Source: a virus. From it: a DNA stretch of 28,872 nucleotides. Under the pieces are notes generated by a model. The model made no database searches. It saw only the letters and a program-made list of their open reading frames with translations, and was not told the DNA's origin. The stretch covers positions 1 to 28,872 of the IMG/VR virus record IMGVR_UViG_3300043446_003869. One strand, 5' to 3'. The position numbers and the translations under genes were made by a program. Every line of letters starts with the position of its first letter. Positions within the stretch are counted from its first letter, which is position 1. Below, piece after piece: positions 20,196 through 26,499 of the stretch.

Positions 20196-20381
20196 ATGCA
20201 AGCCCCCGCAAAATTCCCACTGGTTGACAACATGCGTCGCTATGGCGGCAACTTTGTCTCCAAACTGGCTGACGCCATGGTCGCCGCAGATCCAACCAAC
20301 TACCAGCGTCTGTGCTCCGCTTTTCCAGACATCGTGGAAAAGTACAGCGAAGAAGAAAGCTCCACCCAGTCCGTTGCCTGA
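20196..20381 (+). CDS. Small hypothetical protein
   Basis: A 61-residue protein. ATG 20196 is used because the in-frame TTG at 20121 is the promoter -35 itself. The sequence is helical (QAPAKFPLVDNMRRYGGNFV, then SKLADAMVAADPTNYQRLCS and FPDIVEKYSEEE). No domain is recognised. It is the first gene behind the strong promoter at 20121 and is followed after 9 nt by the next gene, so it heads an operon. Confidence 0.6.
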   Translation: MQAPAKFPLVDNMRRYGGNFVSKLADAMVAADPTNYQRLCSAFPDIVEKYSEEESSTQSVA

Positions 20382-20390
20382 GGAATCGCA

Positions 20391-20726
20391 ATGACGACCA
20401 AAATCATTTCCTATAACGGATTCGGTCCCTATGAAGTCATCAGGACCGAGGCAAAAGTTGAGAGCCTTAGCGAGTTCATCAAGGAGTTTCGCGGCCTCTT
20501 TGAAGAGCGTGTCGAAGCCATAGCTGTCATCAAGAACGGCGCTCCGGTTTCGATGATGATTGCCGAACCTGATGCTGACTGGAACGAGGACGGCTTTTAT
20601 GAAGTCGCCGGTCAGTATCCCGGCCAGGAGTACAACCGCTACAGGCCGAAAAGCAAAACTTTCTGGAACAGATTTGCCTACTACTTTTCACCTAGCTGCA
20701 TTGCGACCAATGCCGGAGCAAATTAG
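20391..20726 (+). CDS. Hypothetical protein
   Basis: A 111-residue protein. Its N-terminal half resembles a small alpha/beta domain: KIISYNGFGPYEVIRTEAKV, SLSEFIKEFRGLFEERVEAI, AVIKNGAPVSMMIAEPDADW. The C-terminal part is Tyr/Pro/Lys rich (QYPGQEYNRYRPKSKTFWNR). No domain is recognised. Reading frame is supported by the 9-nt spacing from the previous gene and the overlap with the next one (17 nt). Confidence 0.6.
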   Translation: MTTKIISYNGFGPYEVIRTEAKVESLSEFIKEFRGLFEERVEAIAVIKNGAPVSMMIAEPDADWNEDGFYEVAGQYPGQEYNRYRPKSKTFWNRFAYYFSPSCIATNAGAN

Positions 20727-21027
20727 CATTTCTGAGATCACAGGAAAGACCTTATTGGACATCATTGTGTCCAATGACGGCGATCAGCTCTTGCTTGTCT
20801 TTGCTGATCAAACCTACGCAGCCGCTAAACTCTCTATTTATAGCGAGGCGTCAATCTCTGTAATAGAGGATCCAATGGTTTCATTGGATCACATTATAGA
20901 CAACTATCACCCTGAAGTCGTTATTTATCTCGGTCTTGCTACTCGCGATCAGATCTTGGATCACATTATAGACAACTATCACGCTAGCGAGCGAAAAGCC
21001 GCTCGGCAGTTGCACAAAGGGCATTGA
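20710..21027 (+). CDS. Hypothetical protein with an internal exact DNA repeat
   Basis: A 105-residue protein from ATG 20710; the longer frame to 20560 lies inside the previous gene. Residues about 5-55 (EITGKTLLDIIVSNDGDQLL, then LVFADQTYAAAKLSI) look like a compact alpha/beta domain. The peptide LDHIIDNYH occurs twice, encoded by an identical 27-nt stretch repeated in frame after 72 nt, with different sequence between. The tail is basic (ASERKAARQLHKGH). No domain is recognised. The repeat may reflect recent duplication or a nucleic-acid-level element. Confidence 0.58.
   Translation: MPEQISISEITGKTLLDIIVSNDGDQLLLVFADQTYAAAKLSIYSEASISVIEDPMVSLDHIIDNYHPEVVIYLGLATRDQILDHIIDNYHASERKAARQLHKGH
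20754..20775. repeat. 8-bp inverted repeat within a coding region
   Basis: ATTGGACA (20754-20761) and TGTCCAAT (20768-20775) are exact reverse complements around TCATTG. A second inverted repeat, GATCCAATG (20869-20877) and CATTGGATC (20882-20890), lies about 100 nt further and overlaps the first copy of the 27-bp repeat. Both share the ATTGGA core. Confidence 0.5.
20884..20910 (+). repeat. 27-bp direct repeat, copy 1
   Basis: Positions 20884-20910 are identical to 20956-20982 over 27 nt. Key parts are TTGGATCAC at the start, then CATTATAGAC and AACTATCAC at the end. The period is 72 nt, so both copies are read in the same frame. Flanking sequences are unrelated, so it is not a simple tandem duplication of the whole interval. 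Confidence 0.85.
20956..20982 (+). repeat. 27-bp direct repeat, copy 2
   Basis: Exact match to 20884-20910. Only two copies were seen in this window, so it is not a CRISPR-like array. Confidence 0.85.
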
Positions 21028-21055
21028 ACCATCCCAGCAAGCCAGGGATAAGCCC

Positions 21056-21280
21056 ATGCCCGTTTACTACATCTCTTACACGACAAGGAATGACGACCAT
21101 GCCATCAAACACGACATCGACTGGGTTACGCCAGGAGGATGGACAGCAGAGCAAGCAATCGAATCCTTCAAGCAACGTCACCCTGAAGCTTCCATCACTC
21201 AATTCGTACAAGACCCTTTCTACCCCAGCAACTCAGATCAGCCTGAGCCCTGTCAATCCCTCTCCTCAGCGGATTCGTAA
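21056..21280 (+). CDS. Small hypothetical protein
   Basis: A 74-residue protein. It reads as a small alpha/beta protein: VYYISYTTRNDDHAIKHDID, then WVTPGGWTAEQAIESFKQRH and SITQFVQDPFYP. Codon use is typical of the neighbours. No domain is recognised. The overlapping frame from 21099 runs through its 3' two-thirds and encodes the N-terminus of the next, membrane-anchored protein. Confidence 0.62.
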   Translation: MPVYYISYTTRNDDHAIKHDIDWVTPGGWTAEQAIESFKQRHPEASITQFVQDPFYPSNSDQPEPCQSLSSADS

Positions 21281-21470
21281 TCCTGGTCAAAGGGAGATTC
21301 TTGCAAAGTATCGCCTCAAGGATGGCAAGCGTAATCGCCGTCCTCCGATTTTTAGGTGGTTCGTCGTTATTGCGTTGCTCGCCATGGCGGTTTCGATGGC
21401 AAACCTGGCAATTCGCAATGAATCTCGACTGGTCGAGCTTGAGCGTCAACAAGCTGGGAAAAAGAAATGA
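21099..21470 (+). CDS. Membrane-anchored small protein overlapping its neighbour
   Basis: A 123-residue reading from ATG 21099. The secure part is the C-terminal half: a basic stretch (IRNPGQREILAKYRLKDGKR), a transmembrane helix (FRWFVVIALLAMAVSMANLA, about 79-98) and a short charged tail (ESRLVELERQQAGKKK). The N-terminal half is Ser/Thr/Asn/Gln rich and lies in the frame shadow of the 21056 gene. No ATG, GTG or TTG exists in this frame between 21099 and the basic stretch, so either the genes truly overlap by about 180 nt or translation begins at a non-standard codon such as CTG 21243. An upstream TTG at 21024 (TTGA overlap) is a further option. Confidence 0.5.
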   Translation: MPSNTTSTGLRQEDGQQSKQSNPSSNVTLKLPSLNSYKTLSTPATQISLSPVNPSPQRIRNPGQREILAKYRLKDGKRNRRPPIFRWFVVIALLAMAVSMANLAIRNESRLVELERQQAGKKK

Positions 21471-21723
21471 TCTGGAAAGGCCCCCTGGCAGTCTGTCACT
21501 TGACGATCCCGACGCCTTATACGTTCCAGAGGAGGATGAATTCATCAGGATAACAAGTGAGGGTGGTAGTATTGGTCGCTTTCACTGGCACAACCAAGGC
21601 CGCTTTGAAATCGAATTATTCAACGCCGATGGAACACTGCATGAACGCACAGTCTGGGAAGTCCCAGGAGGCTTCTCCTTTGTCTGGACCGTCTTTGACT
21701 ACTTCGTCTGGCTCACGTCATGA
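21418..21723 (+). CDS. Hypothetical protein
   Basis: A 101-residue protein from ATG 21418, overlapping the membrane protein by 53 nt. The well-formed part is residues about 25-95: LSLDDPDALYVPEEDEFIRI, then TSEGGSIGRFHWHNQGRFEI, ELFNADGTLHERTVWEVPGG, FSFVWTVFDYFVW. The beta-rich, aromatic pattern suggests a small sandwich fold. No domain is recognised. The first 24 residues lie in the overlap and may not be translated if a later start is used. Confidence 0.55.
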   Translation: MNLDWSSLSVNKLGKRNDLERPPGSLSLDDPDALYVPEEDEFIRITSEGGSIGRFHWHNQGRFEIELFNADGTLHERTVWEVPGGFSFVWTVFDYFVWLTS

Positions 21724-21739
21724 AGCTACGCCGCGCTTT

Positions 21740-22366
21740 TTGCGAGAAGAGCTTTTTGAGCTGGTTGACGAGTGGCACGAACAGCTATTTGGCACGGATC
21801 AAAAGCCAGAGCCCGCAGCTTATGAAATCGCTCGACTTGCCGCTAATCATGCAGCAATCGAAGCTCTCTACAGCTTGCGCATTCGCATGGGCGACCACAC
21901 TTATCGCTACCAAGAAGACGATGGGGGCCTGAATTACGAGCAAGCTGAGCAACTTGCTTTTGATGGACTGGCAGCCTTGGAGCAACGTGAGCGGCAGGTT
22001 GAGCGAGAGGCTTGTTGCAAGTACCTAAATGATGAAGCCTGGGAAGGTCTTGGTGATAAACTTCGCGCTCACAGAGCTGTCAGCGATGTGGTCAGTCCCA
22101 CGCCAAGGCCACAGTTCAATCTGGCCATTGAAACCGGATCGGTTTGGCGATCTAGGAGTAACCCGGAGGCCGGAAACTACGTCGTTATTTATGGTGGATA
22201 CCGTGTAATCGGTCGGAATCCCCAAGGGCACGCATTCCGATCTTCTGTTGGATCTTTTTTGCGAGCCTTTGAAAAAGTCTCAACCGAGTCAGTTTTCTAC
22301 GGTATTGAAGGTTCGGCGATTCCGGCGATCCAAATTCAGCAAGTCAATCACGATCAAAACCAATGA
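21740..22366 (+). CDS. Hypothetical protein
   Basis: A 208-residue protein. TTG 21740 is chosen because it follows the previous stop by 16 nt; the frame is open further upstream to 21557, but that part is antisense-like overlap with the previous gene. The N-terminus is a long charged helix (REELFELVDEWHEQLFGTDQ), the centre helical (ACCKYLNDEAWEGLGDKLRA) and the C-terminus beta-like (SVWRSRSNPEAGNYVVIYGG, then YRVIGRNPQGHAFRSSVGSF). No domain is recognised. The stop overlaps the next ATG (ATGA). Confidence 0.58.
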   Translation: MREELFELVDEWHEQLFGTDQKPEPAAYEIARLAANHAAIEALYSLRIRMGDHTYRYQEDDGGLNYEQAEQLAFDGLAALEQRERQVEREACCKYLNDEAWEGLGDKLRAHRAVSDVVSPTPRPQFNLAIETGSVWRSRSNPEAGNYVVIYGGYRVIGRNPQGHAFRSSVGSFLRAFEKVSTESVFYGIEGSAIPAIQIQQVNHDQNQ

Positions 22367-22785
22367 ACTCAAATCAACTCGCTACGTCTACCACCTTCCA
22401 AGAGCGCATGTTTCAGCGTGTGCGTGAAAGCCTTGGTGAACTTCTTACGGAAGAAGAGGCCAAGGCTCTTGTTGATCGCGCAATTGATGAAGGCCTGTTC
22501 AAAAGAACAATTGAAAGGGGGTACGGCTATAACGGGAGAGAAGTTGAAAAGCCGTCAATGTTTGAATTGATGGTAGCCGAAGAGGTCAAGCCGATGATCA
22601 AGGAAGCAGCTGAGAAATGGATCTCCGAAAACAGCGAGGAGGTCAACAGGCTTATTCGCGAAATCATTGAGCAGGGAATCACTGGCATCCTCTCAAGGGT
22701 TATTACCGAAGCTTTCAGGCAGCCTCTTTATCAGCTGCAGGGAAATCTCGCTCAGGTCATTAGCAAAATTGGAGGTATCAATTGA
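22363..22785 (+). CDS. Helical hypothetical protein
   Basis: A 140-residue protein with an ATGA overlap with the previous gene. It is almost entirely helical and charged: FQERMFQRVRESLGELLTEE, AKALVDRAIDEGLFKRTIER, then VAEEVKPMIKEAAEKWISEN and IREIIEQGITGILSRVITEA. No metal or nucleotide motif is seen. It may oligomerise. Its stop codon overlaps a TTGACA hexamer (22782-22787). Confidence 0.6.
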   Translation: MNSNQLATSTTFQERMFQRVRESLGELLTEEEAKALVDRAIDEGLFKRTIERGYGYNGREVEKPSMFELMVAEEVKPMIKEAAEKWISENSEEVNRLIREIIEQGITGILSRVITEAFRQPLYQLQGNLAQVISKIGGIN

Positions 22786-22807
22786 CAAATTATCAACTTG
22801 GTATTCT
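22782..22807 (+). promoter_or_regulatory. Weak promoter candidate
   Basis: TTGACA at 22782-22787 and TTGG-TATTCT with the -10 at 22802-22807 are 14 nt apart. The perfect -35 and the TGn element argue for a promoter; the short spacing argues against. It would serve the 31-residue frame at 22834 and the coiled-coil gene at 22922. Confidence 0.33.
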
Positions 22808-22833
22808 TTGTCTGACGTATTGTTGTACGCAGT

Positions 22834-22929
22834 ATGCCATCCATGGAGATTCCAGAATTTTCTTGGTTGGCCTGGTTGCTGCCACTCTCGCCCCTTTTCT
22901 CCCATAGCGCCACTCGCAAAAATGACTAG
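22834..22929 (+). CDS. Possible 31-residue hydrophobic peptide
   Basis: ATG 22834 opens a 31-residue frame (PSMEIPEFSWLAWLLPLSPL, then FSHSATRKND) that ends by overlapping the next start by 8 nt (ATGACTAG). The hydrophobic centre could sit in a membrane. The only support is the position and overlap; it may be a leader peptide or chance. Confidence 0.3.
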   Translation: MPSMEIPEFSWLAWLLPLSPLFSHSATRKND

Positions 22930-23824
22930 CACTCCAGAAGTCGCGGCCATTGCTGTTGATCAGCAGACTCAGGCTATCTCAAGGTTTGAGGCTCTTTCGC
23001 ATGAAATCGAAATTGCGATGCAAGAGTCACTCGAAAAACGGTTTAACTACGAGTCAAAGGACGGAAACAAGCTTGCCCGTTCATGGGTGTCAAGGCTTCG
23101 TCGTATTAAGGGCTCAATCGAAAGGGCTCGCAAGGATGCTAAGGCAGTTCACATTGAGCGGGGTAAAAACGTTGATGCTGCAGCTAAGTCACTTGAATTA
23201 GCTGTTCAGGAATTGATTGACCCCCATGAAAGGGAGATCAAGGCAATCGAGGGAAGGGAGCAGGCCAGAATTGACGCACACAGGGCTGTTCTTGATCGGA
23301 TCTTGCAACTTACCGAAGGGATCGCAACCTCTTCTGAGGCGCAAGAGAGGCTTCTTGAACTCTCTGCTATTGATGTGTCCAAGCTTGAGGAGTTTGCTCA
23401 AGCTGGCGCAAATCGGCAAGCAGAGGCTGGCGAAAAGCTCAGGGCTATCTGGGAAGAGCTTGTTATCAGGGAATCCGAGCAAGCGGAGCTTGAGGCTTTG
23501 AGGAAGGAAAAAGCCGAACGAGAGGAAGCTGAAAAAAATGAGCGCATTCAGCTTGAGGTTGCTGCTGATGCTATTGCTGTTGCAGAGGCTGCCGAGAAAC
23601 GCGCCAAAGAAGCAGAGCAGCGTGCAGCGGAGGCCGAAGCTCTTATCTCGAAGAAAGAAGCGGAAACTGCAATCGCTGAGATTGAAGCACTTTCAAATAG
23701 GGATGCGTTGATTTCCGCCATTGCCGAGGCAATGGCTGGCATGAATAGGCTTAAAATTGCTGAGGCAATTATTGACGGCAAGCTGCATCCAGCCGTCTCT
23801 ATCGACTGGTCAAAAGCGGTCTGA
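22922..23824 (+). CDS. Long coiled-coil protein (DUF1351-like)
   Basis: A 300-residue protein from ATG 22922; the frame reaching back to 22667 runs through the previous gene and is rejected. Residues about 40-110 (GNKLARSWVSRLRRIKGSIE, RARKDAKAVHIERGKNVDAA, LIDPHEREIKAIEGREQARI) resemble the phage DUF1351-type proteins found near recombination genes. Residues about 180-260 are an Ala/Glu/Lys coiled coil (EREEAEKNERIQLEVAADAI, AEKRAKEAEQRAAEAEAL). The C-terminal 40 residues (NRLKIAEAIIDGKLHPAVSI) look like a small capping domain. Family assignment is by pattern and not certain. It may scaffold a DNA-processing complex. Confidence 0.6.
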   Translation: MTSTPEVAAIAVDQQTQAISRFEALSHEIEIAMQESLEKRFNYESKDGNKLARSWVSRLRRIKGSIERARKDAKAVHIERGKNVDAAAKSLELAVQELIDPHEREIKAIEGREQARIDAHRAVLDRILQLTEGIATSSEAQERLLELSAIDVSKLEEFAQAGANRQAEAGEKLRAIWEELVIRESEQAELEALRKEKAEREEAEKNERIQLEVAADAIAVAEAAEKRAKEAEQRAAEAEALISKKEAETAIAEIEALSNRDALISAIAEAMAGMNRLKIAEAIIDGKLHPAVSIDWSKAV

Positions 23825-24045
23825 GGTTTACGACTATAGCAATTCCCGAGTACATTCGCTGCGTCAAGCACAGTTCGGCAGATATTTTGCTGGTGAACAA
23901 GAGTTGGTGCGGTCGCAGCCTGTCAAGCTTTGACAAGCCCTTCTTGTCTGTGGATCACGCTGCTTACTCAGTCATGAGCCAAGCACGCATAATTCCATGC
24001 CAAGACTGTATCAAGCAAATCTCTAAAACCTTAAATCAATTATGA
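23821..24045 (+). CDS. Small Cys-rich protein, putative zinc-binding, non-standard start
   Basis: A 74-residue reading that is clearly protein-like: TTIAIPEYIRCVKHSSADIL, then VNKSWCGRSLSSFDKPFLSV and ARIIPCQDCIKQISKTLNQL. CG..., DHA and PCQDC resemble the small phage zinc proteins with the CGR...C-x2-C layout. No ATG, GTG or TTG precedes the conserved start; the CTG at 23821 overlaps the previous stop (CTGA) and is the natural candidate. Its TGA overlaps the next ATG (ATGA), so it lies inside a translationally coupled chain. A TTG at residue about 22 would lose the first third. Confidence 0.55.
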   Translation: MRFTTIAIPEYIRCVKHSSADILLVNKSWCGRSLSSFDKPFLSVDHAAYSVMSQARIIPCQDCIKQISKTLNQL

Positions 24046-24368
24046 GCGAGTCCGACTGGTCTTTGCCAAAAGCTGTTGACGATGTGTTTCTTGCGTTTCC
24101 GGCACAAGTGATCGGCACCTTGATTCCGCCCTGGAATGACATTCCAGATGAATTCAAGAATTTTTCAAGCGGACACGAGGAACTAGCATCTTACGCTTGC
24201 TTCCATCCTGTTGAATTTCGTCAAGAAGCCTTAACTGATGGAGTCAGTGCAAAACTTGCGACAAGGCATCTAAGTGCTGTTGCAAGGAGTTTTGAGCCCA
24301 AGCATGAGCACAAAGAGGCAGCAATCGCTTTTCTGATCTCACTGTGGCTCAAGAAAGGGGAAGCGTGA
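24042..24368 (+). CDS. Hypothetical protein
   Basis: A 108-residue protein with an ATGA overlap with the zinc-like gene. Appearance is helical with a Pro/Trp-rich N-terminal half (LPKAVDDVFLAFPAQVIGTL, then IPPWNDIPDEFKN) and a His/Glu/Ala-rich end (ATRHLSAVARSFEPKHEHKE, AAIAFLISLWLKKGEA). No domain is recognised. Confidence 0.6.
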   Translation: MSESDWSLPKAVDDVFLAFPAQVIGTLIPPWNDIPDEFKNFSSGHEELASYACFHPVEFRQEALTDGVSAKLATRHLSAVARSFEPKHEHKEAAIAFLISLWLKKGEA

Positions 24369-24553
24369 TGGAGGAAATGGACTACAGGTCTGCATACTTG
24401 GAAATTGCATTTATCGTTGCACAGCGATTTCCAACCTGTGAAATTACTGCCGTTGATATGGTGCGACTCTTGGTTCATGAAAACGACACGCTAAGAATTG
24501 CATTAGGCATTCCAAATCCGTCCAAAGTTATTAACGAGGCAGAGCATGACTAA
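24368..24553 (+). CDS. Small hypothetical protein
   Basis: A 61-residue protein. ATG 24368 shares its A with the previous stop (TGATG), which decides against the GTG at 24344. Helical: EEMDYRSAYLEIAFIVAQRF, then TAVDMVRLLVHENDTLRIAL. No domain is recognised. Confidence 0.58.
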   Translation: MEEMDYRSAYLEIAFIVAQRFPTCEITAVDMVRLLVHENDTLRIALGIPNPSKVINEAEHD

Positions 24554-24575
24554 GCTATCACCATAAGCTCAGGCG

Positions 24576-24743
24576 GTGTTGGATGTTGCAAATGAGGCAG
24601 CCTTTTCACCTGACGCCGAAGTTACTGCAGCCGCAGCCCTCCGCGCTGCCTCAACCACACTCACCAACGCCAGGGCCGCCGACGCGTTGCGAGCTAACGC
24701 CGCTGAGCTGGAGGGCGGCACAGACACAAGTTTTACACACTAA
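24576..24743 (+). CDS. Small Ala-rich protein
   Basis: A 55-residue reading with a GTG start (TTG next to it as an alternative). It reads VLDVANEAAFSPDAEVTAAA, then ALRAASTTLTNARAADALRA, NAAELEGGTDTSFTH. The pattern of Ala on one helical face with charged residues between suggests a coiled or amphipathic helix. Third-position GC is high. The other frames here give Pro-rich antisense-like readings. It fills the gap between two secure genes; no domain is recognised. Confidence 0.5.
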   Translation: MLDVANEAAFSPDAEVTAAAALRAASTTLTNARAADALRANAAELEGGTDTSFTH

Positions 24744-24750
24744 TTAAGCC

Positions 24751-25023
24751 ATGCCCTACTTCACCAAGAAACCCGTCCAGATCGAAGCCCGTCGGTACGA
24801 CGGCACCATGTATGACGCTTTTGAACACGCCAACTGGATTCACGACGGCGGCCACAAAGCCTATATTGAGTCGACAGCTGCCGGGCATTTTCTTATCATT
24901 GTCACACTGGAAGGAGAGCACCGCGCCAATCCTGGCGACTGGATCATCAAAGGCGTGGCAGGGGAGTTCTATCCCTGCAAGCCGGACATCTTCGCTGCAA
25001 CTTATGAACCGGTCAATCACTGA
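24751..25023 (+). CDS. Conserved phage hypothetical protein (PGDWIIKG type)
   Basis: A 90-residue protein of a type I recognise from many unrelated phages: an N-terminal YFTKKPVQIEARRYDG strand and a C-terminal block TLEGEHRANPGDWIIKGVAG, EFYPCKPDIFAATYEPV. The motif PGDxIIxGxxGExYPCxPDIFxxTYEP is strongly conserved in such proteins. Function is unknown. It starts 7 nt after the Ala-rich frame. Confidence 0.72.
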   Translation: MPYFTKKPVQIEARRYDGTMYDAFEHANWIHDGGHKAYIESTAAGHFLIIVTLEGEHRANPGDWIIKGVAGEFYPCKPDIFAATYEPVNH

Positions 25024-25061
25024 AGCCTGAACCACTACCAGCCCACAAGACAAGAACACCA

Positions 25062-25313
25062 ATGGACACAGCATCCGCACCAGCTCCCTTTCGCAACTTC
25101 GACGGCATGTGCTGGCCTGTGCCATGCGAAAGGCTTGACCTCCTAGAACATTGCCTCAGGTATGGCCCCAAGGTCGCCGGTTTTTCCATGGAAGATCGAC
25201 TTCTTGCAGCTTCAACTATCGCCGGCTACAAGGACTTGATCTGGGGAACAAACGATCGACGCAATGCTATCTGCCGAGAGTTGCGCAAAGGCCCTGGATC
25301 TGCAGTCGAATGA
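25062..25313 (+). CDS. Small hypothetical protein
   Basis: An 83-residue protein. The centre is helical (ERLDLLEHCLRYGPKVAGFS, then MEDRLLAASTIAGYKDLIWG). No domain is recognised. Two Cys (about 17 and 22) are too close to the N-terminus for a clear metal site. The stop overlaps the next ATG (ATGA). Confidence 0.58.
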   Translation: MDTASAPAPFRNFDGMCWPVPCERLDLLEHCLRYGPKVAGFSMEDRLLAASTIAGYKDLIWGTNDRRNAICRELRKGPGSAVE

Positions 25314-25600
25314 CCAACCCACAAGACTTACTCGCTAATCAAATGAACGAAAGTATTACAGTTGCAAACACTGCAACCGCAAACGTTGTGGCTGCTCGCG
25401 TTGAATCTGGCGCCCCAAAGGCGTACCGATTGATACGTCGTGGGGATGGCGATGGCAACATGATTCCAGTTCTCCGGGGTCTTTTTACATGGACGCAGGG
25501 ACGGAGCCAGCATGGTGCAGAGTGGCGTGACCTTGAAACTCAGGACGCGCCATATCTTGATGATGCTATTCCGTTTGGCCCGATCACATTTAATGGCTAA
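25310..25600 (+). CDS. Hypothetical protein
   Basis: A 96-residue protein with an ATGA overlap; the longer frame to 25151 lies in the previous gene. Segments: NESITVANTATANVVAARVE, then APKAYRLIRRGDGDGNMIPV, LRGLFTWTQGRSQHGAEWRD. The second half looks like a small beta domain of the Trp/Gly type. No family is recognised. Its end overlaps the next ATG by 8 nt. Confidence 0.58.
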   Translation: MTNPQDLLANQMNESITVANTATANVVAARVESGAPKAYRLIRRGDGDGNMIPVLRGLFTWTQGRSQHGAEWRDLETQDAPYLDDAIPFGPITFNG

Positions 25601-25871
25601 TCTACCAGAATCAAGTAGCAGCTTCTCACTGGCTGAACTGCTTGAGTGCTTACATTCAATGCAAAACTACACCAACAAAAATGAGCTACCGCTAAGGGAA
25701 AGGCAGTGTGCTGACTGTGCCGTTAAGTGCGGGCTTTACACTATTTACAGTGAGGCTCTCAGGCTCGCAACGCCAGAAGAGAGGCTTGAACTATCAAAAC
25801 GATGGTTCTGCCACGAATCACCTAGCATGGCGTGTCGCGGCAATGCAGACAATCTTGGAATCAGCTGGTAA
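25593..25871 (+). CDS. Cys-rich putative zinc-binding protein
   Basis: A 92-residue protein from ATG 25593 (8-nt overlap, ATGGCTAA). The Cys pattern RERQCADCAVKCGLYTIYSE, then KRWFCHESPSMACRG gives two clusters: C-x2-C-x3-C and C-x8-C. This RWxCH...CxG layout is reminiscent of small zinc-binding proteins in phages and cyanobacteria. The N-terminal part is a Ser-rich helix (SSSSFSLAELLECLHSMQNY). DNA or protein binding is likely but not shown. Confidence 0.6.
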   Translation: MANLPESSSSFSLAELLECLHSMQNYTNKNELPLRERQCADCAVKCGLYTIYSEALRLATPEERLELSKRWFCHESPSMACRGNADNLGISW

Positions 25872-25873
25872 AG

Positions 25874-26341
25874 ATGGCCGTTTGTGAAAACTGCAATGGC
25901 GTTGCTTATGTCACTCAAACACGCAGGAGCCAGTCAGGCGATGTTCGTCGTCGCTTCCAATGTAGGAGTTGTGACTTTGTGTGGACCGAGCTGAATGGAA
26001 TTACACCTAAAGGCGCAGCACCAGAGGTAAGACTGTCTGACGAAGCAATCCTTGACATCCTGACTGATACGTCTCCCCAGTATGTTCTCGCCGAAAAGCA
26101 CGGATGCAGTGCATCTGCTATTGGCAGGATACGCCGTGGTGAAATGCACGCTAATATCCATCCTGAGATACCAAGATTCAAAAGCAAAACCAAAACAGGC
26201 AGGAAAACCTGCAGGAAATGCACTCATTACACTGGCACCAAGCAAGACCCGTGCGACTTGGGGCACATGGATCCGGTTGAGGAGGGCTTGACATTTGCTT
26301 CCTATTGCTCTAACTTTACTTTGATTCCAAAGGACCAATGA
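25874..26341 (+). CDS. Zinc-ribbon and HTH protein
   Basis: A 155-residue protein from ATG 25874, 2 nt after the previous stop. The N-terminal zinc ribbon is C-x2-C (CENC, 4-7) and C-x2-C (FQCRSCDFVW, about 29-32). Residues about 55-92 form a Fis/HTH-like pair (LSDEAILDILTDTSPQYVLA, then EKHGCSASAIGRIRRGEMH), of the kind used in homing endonuclease DNA-binding parts. The C-terminus has a second Cys cluster (KTCRKCTHYTGTKQDPCDLG, then TFASYCSNFTLI). No nuclease motif is seen. A DNA-binding regulator or adaptor is inferred. Confidence 0.62.
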   Translation: MAVCENCNGVAYVTQTRRSQSGDVRRRFQCRSCDFVWTELNGITPKGAAPEVRLSDEAILDILTDTSPQYVLAEKHGCSASAIGRIRRGEMHANIHPEIPRFKSKTKTGRKTCRKCTHYTGTKQDPCDLGHMDPVEEGLTFASYCSNFTLIPKDQ

Positions 26342-26499
26342 ACGAATCCGAGCTTGAAGTTCTTTTCCGCGAATGGTGGACGCAAAGCTTTCCGAATTCC
26401 CCCCCTGGAAAGCACGCCATCTCAACACACATCGGATGGGCGCAGTATCTGTTGCAGCACGTCAAAAGCGAATCTCAACAGGAGGAGCAACAGTCTTGA
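26338..26499 (+). CDS. Small hypothetical protein in a coupled gene chain
   Basis: A 53-residue protein whose ATG overlaps the previous stop (ATGA) and whose stop overlaps the next TTG start (TTGA). Sequence: NESELEVLFREWWTQSFPNS, then PPGKHAISTHIGWAQYLLQH and a polar tail. The WW...PxxPPGKHA...HxxWAxxLL pattern is like that of small proteins seen in other cyanophages. Overlaps on both sides make coding likely. Confidence 0.6.
   Translation: MNESELEVLFREWWTQSFPNSPPGKHAISTHIGWAQYLLQHVKSESQQEEQQS

Noticed and set aside
20884-20982. CRISPR-like array
   Set aside because: Only two repeat copies with a 45-nt interval that is coding; no further copies or cas genes.
22667-22921. N-terminal extension of the coiled-coil protein
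   Set aside because: It runs through the previous gene in another frame; the ATG at 22922 gives the natural start.
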